Assembly: GCF_031585635.1 (NCBI RefSeq)
Contig: NZ_CP134196.1
Location: 496,001-560,000, forward strand
Reading direction: 5' to 3'
DNA length: 64,000 nucleotides
From: Paraburkholderia sp. FT54
GTDB taxonomy: Bacteria; Pseudomonadota; Gammaproteobacteria; Burkholderiales; Burkholderiaceae
A program made the translations under genes and the position numbers. Shown here piece by piece: positions 37,106 to 45,932 of this stretch (position 1 is the first letter of the stretch; each line of letters opens with the position of its first letter). The notes under the pieces are model-generated. The model made no database searches. It was not told the DNA's origin and saw only the letters and a program-made list of their open reading frames with translations.

Positions 37106-38053
37106 TTAGAACGGCAACCCCGGCACTTCCGGCAGCTTCAACGCATGCACGCCGAACGCCGACGCGTCGAGCCGTTCCGCGCCGCCACTCGGCGTATCGA
37201 CGATAAACGGCACGCCGATCTGATCGGCGCGCACCAGTTCGGTCGAGCCGCCGCCGTCGAGATTGATCGCATCATCCGCGCCGATCGCCTTCATCAGTTG
37301 CGCCGATTGCGCGTTGGTCGTGCCCGTCGAATAACCCGCGACGCGCCCATCGATCACGACGAAATAGAGAAAGCGCCCCTGATGCGACAGGCCGACCAGC
37401 GTGCGCGGATTCGGATTGAGCGGGTCGCCTTCGTTCGGGCTTTGCGCGCTGATGTCCTGGCCGCTTTTCAGCAGAATCGCCGAGCCGGCGACCGCCGTAT
37501 CGATGAGCTTCAGATCCTGCGCCGAAATCTGCGGCGCTTCGGCGATATATGCGCGGCCCTGCCGCGTGATCGCGAGTACTGCTTCACTTTGCGTCGGATC
37601 ATTGGTCAGCGGGCTCACAATCTGGCCGTGCGACACCAGCAAGCCGATGATCGACTTCGGCTCGGGCGTTGTCGCGCAGCACGGCGCGAAAAAGTTCGCG
37701 TTGATTGCGAGCCGCACGCCGGTGCGCGCGGCGAATTGCGAAATCGTCTCCGACGTCGTCATCAGCGGGCCGCTATGCCCGGTCGTCTCGACGCTCACGC
37801 CCGGCGCGCGCAAATCAATGCGCATCACGTACGCGCGGCTCACGGTTGGCTTGCCGCCCGCAGTCGCGGGATTCGACGGCACGGTCGCGGTTTCGGCATC
37901 GACGCCGATATAGACGGGCGAGTAGCCGCTTTGCGTGATCTGCGTGGTGGGATCGGGTACGTCGGCTTGCACGCTGGCCGAAGCGAGGCCAATGATCGCC
38001 GCGGCGGCGAGTACTTTCAGCGTTGCTGAGACGGGGAACAGGGCACGCGTCAT
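37106..38053 (-). CDS. Phosphodiester glycosidase family protein (NAGPA/DUF2233-like), exported
   Basis: 315 residues. Signal peptide LKVLAAAAIIGLASASVQA at about 12-30. Family blocks: LAINANFFAPC, PRTLVGLSHQGRFLYFVVIDGR and DDAINLDGGGSTELV, matching the phosphodiester glycosidase domain (uncovering enzyme and its bacterial relatives, which cleave phosphodiester-linked sugars in cell-envelope polymers). GGAGA lies upstream of the ATG. Stands alone, downstream of nothing co-directional; role in envelope remodelling is an inference. Confidence 0.85.
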   Translation of the reverse strand: MTRALFPVSATLKVLAAAAIIGLASASVQADVPDPTTQITQSGYSPVYIGVDAETATVPSNPATAGGKPTVSRAYVMRIDLRAPGVSVETTGHSGPLMTTSETISQFAARTGVRLAINANFFAPCCATTPEPKSIIGLLVSHGQIVSPLTNDPTQSEAVLAITRQGRAYIAEAPQISAQDLKLIDTAVAGSAILLKSGQDISAQSPNEGDPLNPNPRTLVGLSHQGRFLYFVVIDGRVAGYSTGTTNAQSAQLMKAIGADDAINLDGGGSTELVRADQIGVPFIVDTPSGGAERLDASAFGVHALKLPEVPGLPF

Positions 38054-38373
38054 CTCTCAAGTCTCCATTTACGGCGGCGACGAGGTTGTCGCCCTTACCG
38101 TGCCGCAGACGTTAGAGACGCGATATGACCACCACGTGATTTCTTTTTTTCATTCGGCTTTCGACAATGGGCGGCATGTACGCCGAAAAAAACATTTATG
38201 AAAGAAAAAAACTCGGGCTCGTTTGTCTAAAGGCACGAAGTCGCTGCAACGATACACACATGGCTTCATCATCGTCAGCGGCTTCTGGCGATAATTCCAG
38301 GCTATAGTAATTACCCGCTCTTGCCGTAGACTTCGCACCATTGGTTGCGAACTGACGACCCTCGACGACAACC
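38054..38373. other. AT-rich intergenic region before the HNH gene
   Basis: 320 bp with no supported gene. The middle (about 38130-38230) is clearly richer in A and T than its surroundings, with several A/T runs. A TATAGT at 38303-38308 could be a -10 element for the HNH gene but no matching -35 was recognised. The composition break fits a recently acquired gene at 38374. Confidence 0.4.
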
Positions 38374-39123
38374 ATGTCCAGCCAGGTATTTGGGCCTGAA
38401 TTCCGAGAAGCGCTCTGGTCCGCATATGACCAGAAGTGTTTTTATTGCATTCGACTGATCTCGCTTGAAGAGATGCAGATCGATCATGTGATTCCTGAAT
38501 CTCTGCAAAAAGATAGCGCTGCCTTATCGGCGACACTCGGCCGATACTGTCTGGATGCCAGCTTTGACATCTGCGGCTATGAGAACCTTGCCCCGTCCTG
38601 CCCGACTTGCAATAAGCGAAAATTGCATAACCCTTTCCCGATCGGTCAGATCGCTATTTTTCTGACGCAGATCGCTGCAAAGGTATCGTCCGTAAAAAAG
38701 AATGTATCGGGACTTGAGAAAGCGAGGACGCTGAACTCCATACTGCGCTCGGTTGCCAATGCGATCGACAAAGGGCGATTTTCCAAAACCGAACTCCGGG
38801 AGGCTTTGGAGAAGGAAGGCTATCTCGACTTCATGGTTGGAAGCGGCACGTCCGGCACGATCCGCAATAGTCCGGCCTGGGCCGTAACGCCCAAACACAC
38901 GGAAATCCGTTACTCTCGCCACGCCTTGCAGCGTGTGGCTGAAAGAGGACTCATTCTGGATGAGCTTGAAGTGGCATTGCGTGGCGGCACCGCTAGAGCG
39001 AGCCGTTCGCTCGCCAACGGACGGGTCGTCTATGAACTCGGCACGCCGAGCGGTCTCCGGATTGTCTACACGATTTCCGACGATGTGCTTAGCGTCATTA
39101 CCGCATACCGGCGCGCACGTTAG
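38374..39123 (+). CDS. HNH endonuclease fused to a DUF4258 domain
   Basis: 249 residues. Residues about 12-90 form an HNH nuclease: zinc-type pairs CFYC and PSCPTC, DH in MQIDHVIPES, and N in NLAPSCPTCNKRK. Residues about 176-249 (RYSRHALQRVAERGL..., VYELGTPSGLRIVYTI, VLSVITAYRR) match DUF4258, a RelE/BrnT-like fold often found at the ends of toxins. The fusion is unusual; a nuclease defence or toxin effector is possible. The GC content is lower than neighbours. No immunity or antitoxin gene is adjacent; the minus-strand YciI gene is unrelated. Weak ribosome site. Confidence 0.78.
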   Translation: MSSQVFGPEFREALWSAYDQKCFYCIRLISLEEMQIDHVIPESLQKDSAALSATLGRYCLDASFDICGYENLAPSCPTCNKRKLHNPFPIGQIAIFLTQIAAKVSSVKKNVSGLEKARTLNSILRSVANAIDKGRFSKTELREALEKEGYLDFMVGSGTSGTIRNSPAWAVTPKHTEIRYSRHALQRVAERGLILDELEVALRGGTARASRSLANGRVVYELGTPSGLRIVYTISDDVLSVITAYRRAR

Positions 39124-39209
39124 ATGAAGTAGTTGGCACACCCTCAGGTTGCCGCTCCCTGCCGGGCCTGAGGGTTTGCGACGCAGGCCGCGCTACGTCG
39201 CGAACCTTG

Positions 39210-39650
39210 TCAACTATGCTCTTTGCCTTGATTGGATTCGATTTGCAGCCGCAGCCGCTCTTCGTCCTCCTGAAGCTCGGGCGTGAACGCCTCACCAAAG
39301 TCCGCGGCCTCGAAGAACGGGCGAATTTCGATTTCCGAGTCGCTTGGCATGGGGTTCGGGCAGCGGCGTACCCATTCGATCGCTTCGTCCATTGATTGCA
39401 CTTGCCAGATCCAGTAGCCCGCGATCAGTTCCTTGGTTTCCGCGAACGGACCGTCGACGACGGTTCGGTCCTTGCCGGAAAACCTCACGCGTACGCCCTT
39501 CGAGCTCGGTTTCAGTCCATCGCCGCCGAGCATGATGCCGGCCTTGACCAGTTCTTCGTTATATCGGCCCATCGCCCCGATAAGTTCCGTGTCCGGCATT
39601 TGACCAGCTTCGGATTCGGCGGTCGCCTTGACCATGACCATGACGCGCAT
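39210..39650 (-). CDS. YciI-related (DGPFAETKE-type) protein
   Basis: 146 residues from ATG 39650, where AGGAG lies 7 nt upstream (frame open to 39668). The signature VVDGPFAETKELIAGYWIWQV and the opening MRVMVMVKATAESEAG are typical of the YCII/DGPF family, small proteins often linked to ECF sigma factors. No sigma factor is next to it here. The C-terminus is extended by a charged tail. Function unknown. Confidence 0.85.
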   Translation of the reverse strand: MRVMVMVKATAESEAGQMPDTELIGAMGRYNEELVKAGIMLGGDGLKPSSKGVRVRFSGKDRTVVDGPFAETKELIAGYWIWQVQSMDEAIEWVRRCPNPMPSDSEIEIRPFFEAADFGEAFTPELQEDEERLRLQIESNQGKEHS

Positions 39651-39755
39651 TGGGTTTCTCCTGTCCAAAGATGACTTTCAGTTTCTCTCGGAAGGCATTC
39701 GGTGCCTTCAACACCACGACGAACGAATGCGGGCGAAATCGACAGGCAAACCTCC

Positions 39756-41000
39756 TCAGCGCTCAACCGCCTTGAACACCCGATTCTTCTCGAGCGTGGC
39801 CGGATCGAGCGTCTTTTCGCCATCTTCCCCGGACAGCGTGGGGCCGGCGTCTTCCAATGCGCGCCCGGTATAGCGGCCCCGTGGCCGGATGACCTTGCCC
39901 ACCCGTAGCTGCTCGATGCAATGCGCGAGCAAGCCCACGCTTCGGGCCGTTGCGAACAGCGCGAACGACGCATCGCGTGGCAACGCCAACTGCGCCGCCA
40001 ATGCGGCAAGCGCAACGTCGATATTCGGCTTGAGGCCGGTCAGTTCAACCACCTTGTTGATGAACGAAGTGAGCTCTGGAGGCGGATTCAGCACCTCCAG
40101 CAATGCGGCCGCCCGCGGATCGCCGTCCGGATAGAGATGATGCCCGAACCCCGCGATGGGAATGGCCGACTGCAAATGATGGACGACGACGTGCTCCGCC
40201 CCGAGTCTTCCGACGTCGTCGAACACGGCCCGCACGCGGCCTGACGCATCGCCATGCAACGGTCCGGAGAGGGTCGCGAGCCCCGTGAGCAGGCATCCCG
40301 GCAGCGATGCGCCGGTGGAGGCGGTAATTCTGGCGGCGAACGCCGAACTCGTAGTCTCGTGGTCGGCCACGAGGACCATGGCGCGGCGGATGAGTTCGGC
40401 GCCGTCGCGGTCCTGGCCCCAGCCGAGCGCGAGCCGTTCATGCACCGTATGTGCATTCGCATCGCGTTGCGCGCCAAATGCTTGCGCGATGAGCGCCACC
40501 AGCCGGCCAGCCTCGACATGCAGTGCGCCGTCAGTGCGTCCGAGGGTCGAGTGGCCGCAGGCCGCGAGTGCCGCCAGCGATATGAACGCGCATTGCCTGC
40601 CTCGTTCGTCGCCTTGTAGCGGCACGTCGCCGGTTTCGAAAGAGACGGGCGCGCGCGCATTCCAGAGAATGGCCGCCACGTCTTCGAGTGTCGCAGTGTC
40701 CGAAAGCCGGATGCAATCCCGTCCCCGGTAATACGGCCGACCTTTCGAGAAGGTGGTGATGCCGCTGTAAATGCAGGGCTCGGCACCGAATATGGTCCCG
40801 GCGGCGAGCGCCTCGCGTTTGCGTCCAACCTGTTTTTTGCGGCACAGGCCGGCCACATCTTCCGCACGATAAAGGCTCTTGCGCGGATCATGGGGATCCG
40901 GCATGACCGCGATGTTGCCTCGACTGACGTACGCATAGACAGTCTGCGCTTGCACGCCGAGTTGTCGAGCGGCTTCAGTCAGCGTGATCCAGTTTCGCAT
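39756..41000 (-). CDS. Citrate synthase-family enzyme with N-terminal MerR/excisionase-type HTH
   Basis: 414 residues from ATG 41000 (frame open to 41093; weak ribosome site). Residues about 1-55 (NWITLTEAARQLGVQAQTVYAYVSRG; SLYRAEDVAGL) look like a DNA-binding helix-turn-helix of the excisionase/MerR type. Residues about 100-390 are citrate synthase: the three catalytic positions are kept as GPLHGDASG (His), GFGHHLYPDGDPRA (His) and KPNIDVAL (Asp). So the enzyme half should be active on oxaloacetate plus an acyl-CoA. The combination suggests a metabolite-responsive regulator or a tethered enzyme. Five genes read minus from 42839 down. Confidence 0.85.
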   Translation of the reverse strand: MRNWITLTEAARQLGVQAQTVYAYVSRGNIAVMPDPHDPRKSLYRAEDVAGLCRKKQVGRKREALAAGTIFGAEPCIYSGITTFSKGRPYYRGRDCIRLSDTATLEDVAAILWNARAPVSFETGDVPLQGDERGRQCAFISLAALAACGHSTLGRTDGALHVEAGRLVALIAQAFGAQRDANAHTVHERLALGWGQDRDGAELIRRAMVLVADHETTSSAFAARITASTGASLPGCLLTGLATLSGPLHGDASGRVRAVFDDVGRLGAEHVVVHHLQSAIPIAGFGHHLYPDGDPRAAALLEVLNPPPELTSFINKVVELTGLKPNIDVALAALAAQLALPRDASFALFATARSVGLLAHCIEQLRVGKVIRPRGRYTGRALEDAGPTLSGEDGEKTLDPATLEKNRVFKAVER

Positions 41001-41106
41001 GGGATGGCAACCAGGTGATGCAGCGGAACGGGCAGCAGGGCGGTTACGATGCGGATCGTGCCTTGCCTGTGAGCGCAACCGGTCGAGCGTCAATAGTGAC
41101 GTTTTT

Positions 41107-41496
41107 TCAGGTAAAAGTCATCTCGGCGGGTCGCCGCTCCAGAATCTCGACGAGAATGTCCCCCGGCGAACGCACGAAGCAGGCTCTGACGCCTGGGCGG
41201 ACCTGCTTGATCGGCTCGACGATTTCCGCGTCGCAGCGCGACAGATGCGCGAACGCGGCATCAAGATCGTCCACGACCACGCCGAAATGGTCGATGCCCT
41301 GCTTCTGCTCGCCATGAGGGCGGGAGCTTTGGGCGCTCGTCAGCGATGTGATGAAGAGGTTGATGCCGCCAATGCGCAAATCCACTCGCCCCGGGCGACG
41401 CACGATCTCGGCGTTCAGGCAGCGCGCAAACCATGCGGCGGTGGCTTCGGCGTCAGCCGAGCACAGTTGCAGATGATCCCACTTGAATTCAATCAT
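41107..41496 (-). CDS. VOC (glyoxalase/bleomycin-resistance) family protein
   Basis: 129 residues. beta-alpha-beta-beta-beta pattern of a vicinal oxygen chelate domain: FKWDHLQLCSADAEATAAWF at the start, GIDHFGVVVDDLDAAFAHL in the middle, and FVRSPGDILVEILE near the end, with His and Glu at the usual metal positions. One VOC module, so probably a dimer. Between the MFS gene and the citrate-synthase-like gene, all minus strand, possibly co-transcribed. The substrate is unknown. Confidence 0.82.
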   Translation of the reverse strand: MIEFKWDHLQLCSADAEATAAWFARCLNAEIVRRPGRVDLRIGGINLFITSLTSAQSSRPHGEQKQGIDHFGVVVDDLDAAFAHLSRCDAEIVEPIKQVRPGVRACFVRSPGDILVEILERRPAEMTFT

Positions 41497-41522
41497 ACGA
41501 TTTCACCGGATAGTCAGAAGCG

Positions 41523-42839
41523 TCACAGTTCGATGCGGGAAAGCTTCCCCAGCAGCACGGAGTAGGAGAGCGTGCCGAGCAGGCATATCGCGCCCATCAG
41601 GTTGAGGGCCCAGTAGAAGTGGCCGGTGTGCTGGGTGATGTAGCCGATCATGAGCGGGGTGGTGACGCCCGCGATGTTGGCCGCGAGGCTGGTGATGCTG
41701 CTGGTCAGTCCCACGTACTGGCGAGGCGCGATTTCGGAAACGGCCGCCCACGACATCGAACCGACACCTTGCGCGAAGAATGCGATGGTCAGGATGGCTA
41801 TCACCAATTCGTTCGACTCGACGAAATTCACGAGCACGATCGACGCGCCTAGCAACGTGCCGATGATAAGCGGCGCCTTGCGCGCAGTGGAAAGCGACAC
41901 CCCGCGCCGAATGAAGAAGTCCGAGAGGAAGCCGGCCACGAGAATGCCGAGCGTCGCGCCGATAAAAGGAAGTGCCTGGAAGATCCCGACCTTGATCATC
42001 GACATGTGACGCGCTTCGATCAGATACGTCATGAACCACGTGGTGAAGAAAACCAGCAGGGTGTTGTTGCAGAACTTCCCGAGGCAAATGGCGAGAACCT
42101 GCCGGTAACTGAGCAGCTTGAGCGCCATGCGCCAGTCGAATTTCTCGCGGGGCTTGCGCGCCGCCGTGGCACCTTCGTTGATGTATTGGAGTTCGGCCGC
42201 ATTCACGCCCGAGTGCTGAAGCGGATCGCGATAGACCCGGTACCAGAGAAGACTGAACAGAATGCCGAAGCCACCCGTTACGTAAAAGACCGTACGCCAA
42301 CCGTACGCGGCGGAGATCCACAGCAACAAGCCGGTAAACAAGGGCGTCCCAATGTATTGCCCCATGACATAGACGCTGGTTGCGAAGCCGCGCTCCCCGG
42401 CGGGAAACCACAACGTCACGGCGCGCGCGTTAGAAGGGAAAGCCGGTGCCTCCAGCGCGCCGATTGCGAGCCGCGATCCGAGCAGCATGTGGTAGCCGGT
42501 CGCCAGACCCTGCGTCAGTGTGGCGAACGACCAGCCGACGAGAGACATGGCATAGGCGAGGCGCGAGCCGAGAATGTCGGTCAGCACGCCGCCGGGCACG
42601 AGCCCGATGGAATAGGCAAGGCCGAATGCCGCAAACAGTTCTCCCATCTGCATCTTGTTGAGCGCGAGGCTCTTAGAGAGGCCCGGTGCAACGATGCCCA
42701 GCGCCGATCTGTCCACGTAATTGAGGATGGTGGCCACAAGCAGCATCGAGAGCACGACGTACCGGACCCTGGTGCGTTTGGTGGTATCCGCGTAAGCCGG
42801 GTTTCGCGCCGGCAATGTTTGTTCGTCTACGACTTTCAT
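41523..42839 (-). CDS. MFS transporter, anion:cation symporter (ACS) family
   Basis: 438 residues from ATG 42839, where GGAGA lies upstream (frame open to 42851). NYVDRSALGIVAPGLSKSLALN and FGLAYSIGLVPGGVLTDILGSR are typical of the ACS branch (hexuronate, galactonate, tartrate, phthalate carriers). Twelve hydrophobic segments are visible. Lies downstream of the SDR on the same strand (55 bp), so the pair may form one unit controlled from the operator at 43723. Confidence 0.88.
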   Translation of the reverse strand: MKVVDEQTLPARNPAYADTTKRTRVRYVVLSMLLVATILNYVDRSALGIVAPGLSKSLALNKMQMGELFAAFGLAYSIGLVPGGVLTDILGSRLAYAMSLVGWSFATLTQGLATGYHMLLGSRLAIGALEAPAFPSNARAVTLWFPAGERGFATSVYVMGQYIGTPLFTGLLLWISAAYGWRTVFYVTGGFGILFSLLWYRVYRDPLQHSGVNAAELQYINEGATAARKPREKFDWRMALKLLSYRQVLAICLGKFCNNTLLVFFTTWFMTYLIEARHMSMIKVGIFQALPFIGATLGILVAGFLSDFFIRRGVSLSTARKAPLIIGTLLGASIVLVNFVESNELVIAILTIAFFAQGVGSMSWAAVSEIAPRQYVGLTSSITSLAANIAGVTTPLMIGYITQHTGHFYWALNLMGAICLLGTLSYSVLLGKLSRIEL

Positions 42840-42894
42840 CGGTGTCTCCATAGCATTGGCTTGTTGTTCTTTTTCTATTTGGCGTAAGGGCGAT

Positions 42895-43653
42895 TTATCC
42901 GCGGCCGACGAATGGCATGGTGGTCGCCATGACGGTCATGTTGAGTACATTGGCGTCGAGCGGAAGACTCGCCATATGCACGACCGCATTCGCAACGTGC
43001 GTCACATCCATTCTTGCTTCTGGCGCGAGGCGCCCATCCGCTTGCAGTACGCCGCGGTTCATGCGTTCCGTGAGGGATGTGGCCGCGTTGCCGATATCGA
43101 TCTGGCCGCAGGCGATGTTGAATGCGCGTCCGTCCAGCGCGATCGATCGGGTGATGCCGGTGACGGCATGTTTTGTCGCCGTATAGGCGATGGTATGCGG
43201 CCTCGGCGAGTGCGCGGAGATCGAGCCGTTGTTGATGATTCGTCCGCCTTGAGGGGACTGCGCTTTCATCAAGCGATAGGCGGCCCGGGCGCACAGAAAG
43301 ACGCCGGTCAGATTGGTGGCCACGACATCGTTCCAGAAATCGACCTCGTAGTCTTCCAACGGGACGGCTCCCGCGTTGCGGCCTGCGTTGTTGAAGAGCA
43401 CGTCGAGCCGGCCGAATGTCTCGGCAATGCGCGAAAACGCGTGCTCGACCGATGCCGCGTCGGCAACGTCGGCCTGGAATACATGCGCTTGTCCGCCGGC
43501 AATGCCGATTGTCTCCTTCGTTTCCAGCAGCGGCTCGGCTCTGCGCCCGATCAGCGCGACGCCGAATCCCGCGTTGGCGAGCGCCACGGCGGTGGCGCGG
43601 CCGATGCCGGAGCCGGCGCCGGTCACGGCGGCAAATTTCTTCGTTGCAGGCAT
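42895..43653 (-). CDS. SDR family oxidoreductase
   Basis: 252 residues from ATG 43653 (GAGGAG 4 nt upstream; frame open to 43815 without a good site). Classic [16 protein letters not shown] cofactor loop, NNAG at about 85, [20 protein letters not shown] with the YxxxK pair. Oxidises or reduces an alcohol/ketone with NAD(P). Divergent from the D-2-hydroxyacid dehydrogenase at 43965; the two share an operator pair, suggesting one catabolic pathway. The substrate is unknown. Confidence 0.9.
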   Translation of the reverse strand: MPATKKFAAVTGAGSGIGRATAVALANAGFGVALIGRRAEPLLETKETIGIAGGQAHVFQADVADAASVEHAFSRIAETFGRLDVLFNNAGRNAGAVPLEDYEVDFWNDVVATNLTGVFLCARAAYRLMKAQSPQGGRIINNGSISAHSPRPHTIAYTATKHAVTGITRSIALDGRAFNIACGQIDIGNAATSLTERMNRGVLQADGRLAPEARMDVTHVANAVVHMASLPLDANVLNMTVMATTMPFVGRG

Positions 43654-43722
43654 TTCACTCCTCTCGACAGTTCGGTTGAACACGGGAAGGAGAGTTGCAT
43701 CCGCGCCGTGCGTCGAGCAATC

Positions 43723-43739
43723 TTGATTCATTGAATCAA
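43723..43739. promoter_or_regulatory. 17-bp perfect palindrome, operator candidate 1
   Basis: TTGATTCA-T-TGAATCAA, perfect dyad with a 1-nt centre, 69 bp upstream of the SDR start (minus strand). A near-copy lies at 43886-43902, the same distance from the divergent gene. Form is compatible with a GntR- or similar dimer site; the regulator is not in the window. Confidence 0.65.
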
Positions 43740-43885
43740 CATCTGAGAGCCTTGCCGATGGGGGGCGCACCAGGGTTTTCCTGATGTGCGCGTTGGCGGC
43801 AGCACGCGGGACCAAGCATAGAAGAAAACGGATCGCAACGCGCCGGCGCGTCGAGACGAATAGGGGGCGTATCGTTTTCGACTAG

Positions 43886-43902
43886 TTGATTCATCCAATC
43901 AA
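43886..43902. promoter_or_regulatory. Operator candidate 2, near-copy of 43723
   Basis: TTGATTCATCCAATCAA, differing from the first site in the centre only; both are followed by C (TTGATTCATNNAATCAAC). It sits 62 bp upstream of the D-2-hydroxyacid dehydrogenase ATG, mirroring the position of the first site relative to the SDR. Confidence 0.65.
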
Positions 43903-43964
43903 CATTGACGGTCCGGTCCGCGGTTTCGTAGTCTCTCGACGTCTGTCTACTCAAGGAAAAACAA

Positions 43965-44927
43965 ATGCCGGAAAATAACCGCACCAGGCTATTGATTGCG
44001 CGAAAGGTTCCCACAGCGGTGGCGATTCGCGCCGAGGCCGAATTCCATGCGTTCGTGACCGAATCCGATATGGATGCGTGGTCTGTCGTCGACTTTTGCA
44101 AGAAACACGAAACGCCGGCTGTACTGATCGGCAAGAAGTCCGGTTTACAAGCGGAGCACATTGCCGCGCTGCCCTCGACAGTCAAGATCATTGCGAACGC
44201 GAGCGCGGGCTTCGATCACATGGACGTGGCTGCAGCTCGCGAAAGGGCAATCGTCGTCACGAACGCACCCGATGCGTTGACCGAATGCACGGCCGATTTC
44301 TCCATGCTGCTCGTGCTGGCGGCCTGTCGCCGCGCGTCGGAATACGAACGAATCATGCGCAACGGATGGGGCAAATCATTCGGAATGACCGAGATGCTGG
44401 GTACGCGAGTCAATGGCAAGACGCTCGGCATTGTCGGATTCGGGCGCATCGGACGGGCGGTCGCCAAACGTGCGCAGGGTTTCGGCATGCGCGTGATCTA
44501 TACGGACATCAACCGTGCGGCGCCGTCGCTGGAAAATGGCGCGACGTTCTACACCAACCTCGACGAAATGTTGCCGCACTGCCAGGTGCTGACGCTGCAC
44601 GTGCCGGGCGGCGGCGTCCCGTTGATGACGAAAAAGGAGTTCGGGCTCCTGCCCACGGGTGCGGTCTTCGTCAACGCGGCGCGTGGCGGACTGGTGGACG
44701 AAGATGCGCTCCATGCAGCGCTGACTTCGGGGCATCTGTTCGGCGCAGGTCTGGACGTGTACCGGAACGAGCCCGATGTCGACAAGCGGTTCGCGGGACT
44801 CGACAACGTATTCCTGACGCCCCATATGGCCAGCGCCACGATTGAGACACGTGACCAGATGGGTTTTACGGCGCTCGACAATGTTGCCGCCGTGCTGGAA
44901 GGGCGGCCTGCCTTGAATCCGGTCTAA
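43965..44927 (+). CDS. D-2-hydroxyacid dehydrogenase (glyoxylate/hydroxypyruvate reductase-like)
   Basis: 320 residues. The NAD site GIVGFGRIGRAVAKRAQGFG ends in YTDINR, with Asp favouring NADH. Catalytic triad residues are present: Arg in VNAARGGLVDEDAL, Glu in RNEPDVD and His in LTPHMASAT. Reduces a 2-keto acid to a D-2-hydroxy acid or the reverse. AAGGA precedes the ATG. Divergent from SDR and MFS genes and sharing their operator; likely works with them on a hydroxy acid. Confidence 0.9.
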   Translation: MPENNRTRLLIARKVPTAVAIRAEAEFHAFVTESDMDAWSVVDFCKKHETPAVLIGKKSGLQAEHIAALPSTVKIIANASAGFDHMDVAAARERAIVVTNAPDALTECTADFSMLLVLAACRRASEYERIMRNGWGKSFGMTEMLGTRVNGKTLGIVGFGRIGRAVAKRAQGFGMRVIYTDINRAAPSLENGATFYTNLDEMLPHCQVLTLHVPGGGVPLMTKKEFGLLPTGAVFVNAARGGLVDEDALHAALTSGHLFGAGLDVYRNEPDVDKRFAGLDNVFLTPHMASATIETRDQMGFTALDNVAAVLEGRPALNPV

Positions 44928-44979
44928 CCTTCGCCTTTCCGAATCAGAGCAGGCAATGGGCGAGTGGCGCAAGCATGTT

Positions 44980-45210
44980 TCAACCACTCGTCCTGGTCAT
45001 CATCTTCTGGCGCACGCCGCTCACCTTGTCGCGCAGCCGCGAAAAACGCAGCTCGCCGTGCGTGCCGAGTGAGTCCATTACGAGGATCGTCCATTTGTCG
45101 ACGATCTCCTCGACGATGTGGCGCGCGAGATGATTGGTTTTCTTTTGTGGGTCCTCATCGCGGTGAAGGCCGTCGTAGCAATTTGTTTCCGTAGGGAAAG
45201 TATGGAACCG
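44980..45210 (-). pseudogene. HxlR-family transcriptional regulator remnant
   Basis: The minus-strand frame 45210-44980 reads about 60 residues including ARHIVEEIVDKWTILVMDSL and RFSRLRDKVSGVRQKMMTRT, the core winged-helix of HxlR-type repressors. It breaks off as TSG followed by TGA at 44980-44982, where the family continues into the wing and dimer helix, and upstream there is no ATG, GTG or TTG before a stop. So both ends are missing. Overlaps nothing else; lies between the hydroxyacid dehydrogenase and the cupin gene. The flanking sequence to 45359 shows no other gene. Confidence 0.65.
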
Positions 45211-45359
45211 TCAAGTGCCTTCTTGCGACCGCCGGATGTGGCTGAAATAATCGTTGCGTATGTCAGATCGATGTGCGCGGCTGCATTTTCTTCAGTCACC
45301 GCTGTCGTGTACGCGGCTATTTGATTTTCCGTTGTGTTGAGATTAATTTGGAGTACAAG

Positions 45360-45764
45360 GTGTTTAATTTCTTTGACATTCAAAAAATTATCAGCAGCTT
45401 CCCTGACGAGGCGGATAGCACAATCGTCGACACCTACCTCACCGACGAACCGTCTGCAAGCTCAAGACTCTTTCGTGTTTATTATCCGATACCTCGCCAC
45501 TACCACGAAACGTGCGAAGAACATCTGTACCTTCTGACCGGGAAGGTCAGTTTTGCGATTGAGGACGAGGCGCCCCGCGTTCTTACCGCGGGCCAGTTGG
45601 TGACCTTTGAGCGGAACACCGTACACGCAATCACTGAAATTCTGGAGTCACCGGCGGTCTTCTTCACAGTGGACGCTCCGCGTCGTGTGCCGACCGACGT
45701 TGTGTACGTGAATCCAGATGACGCAAATATTCGACCTTTTGTGACTCATCTGGAAGATATCTAA
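45360..45764 (+). CDS. Cupin domain protein
   Basis: 134 residues from GTG 45360, where GGAG lies 6 nt upstream (frame open to 45273 without a site). One cupin barrel: YHETCEEHLYLLTGKVSFAIED (motif 1 with His/Glu metal ligands), then AGQLVTFERNTVHAI (motif 2 with His). Could be an isomerase, dioxygenase or ligand-binding protein. GC is lower than neighbours, like the HxlR remnant beside it, suggesting a transferred patch. Function unknown. Confidence 0.75.
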   Translation: MFNFFDIQKIISSFPDEADSTIVDTYLTDEPSASSRLFRVYYPIPRHYHETCEEHLYLLTGKVSFAIEDEAPRVLTAGQLVTFERNTVHAITEILESPAVFFTVDAPRRVPTDVVYVNPDDANIRPFVTHLEDI

Positions 45765-45863
45765 AGGCTGACGCGTGGTGGAGACCAATCGGCGTTCCAT
45801 TGCGAATCGGGGCAACGGCAGGCACTCGTGCTAGTGCGCACACGAAAATGATAGACGCCATCA

Positions 45864-45889
45864 AGGCCTGGCTAGCACTTGCCAGGCCT
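45864..45889. terminator. Hairpin 1 downstream of the cupin gene
   Basis: AGGCCTGGC-TAGCACTT-GCCAGGCCT, perfect 9-bp stem, 99 bp after the cupin stop. No T-run follows; a terminator or transcript-end structure is the simplest view. Confidence 0.5.
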
Positions 45890-45932
45890 GCCAGTCGGTG
45901 CAGGAGTAATCCTTGCGCAGAAGTGGGAGAAG

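Noticed and set aside
45078..45383. 101-codon minus-strand frame over the HxlR remnant
   Set aside because: Wrong frame relative to the HxlR-like translation and its product is low-complexity; treated as a shadow.
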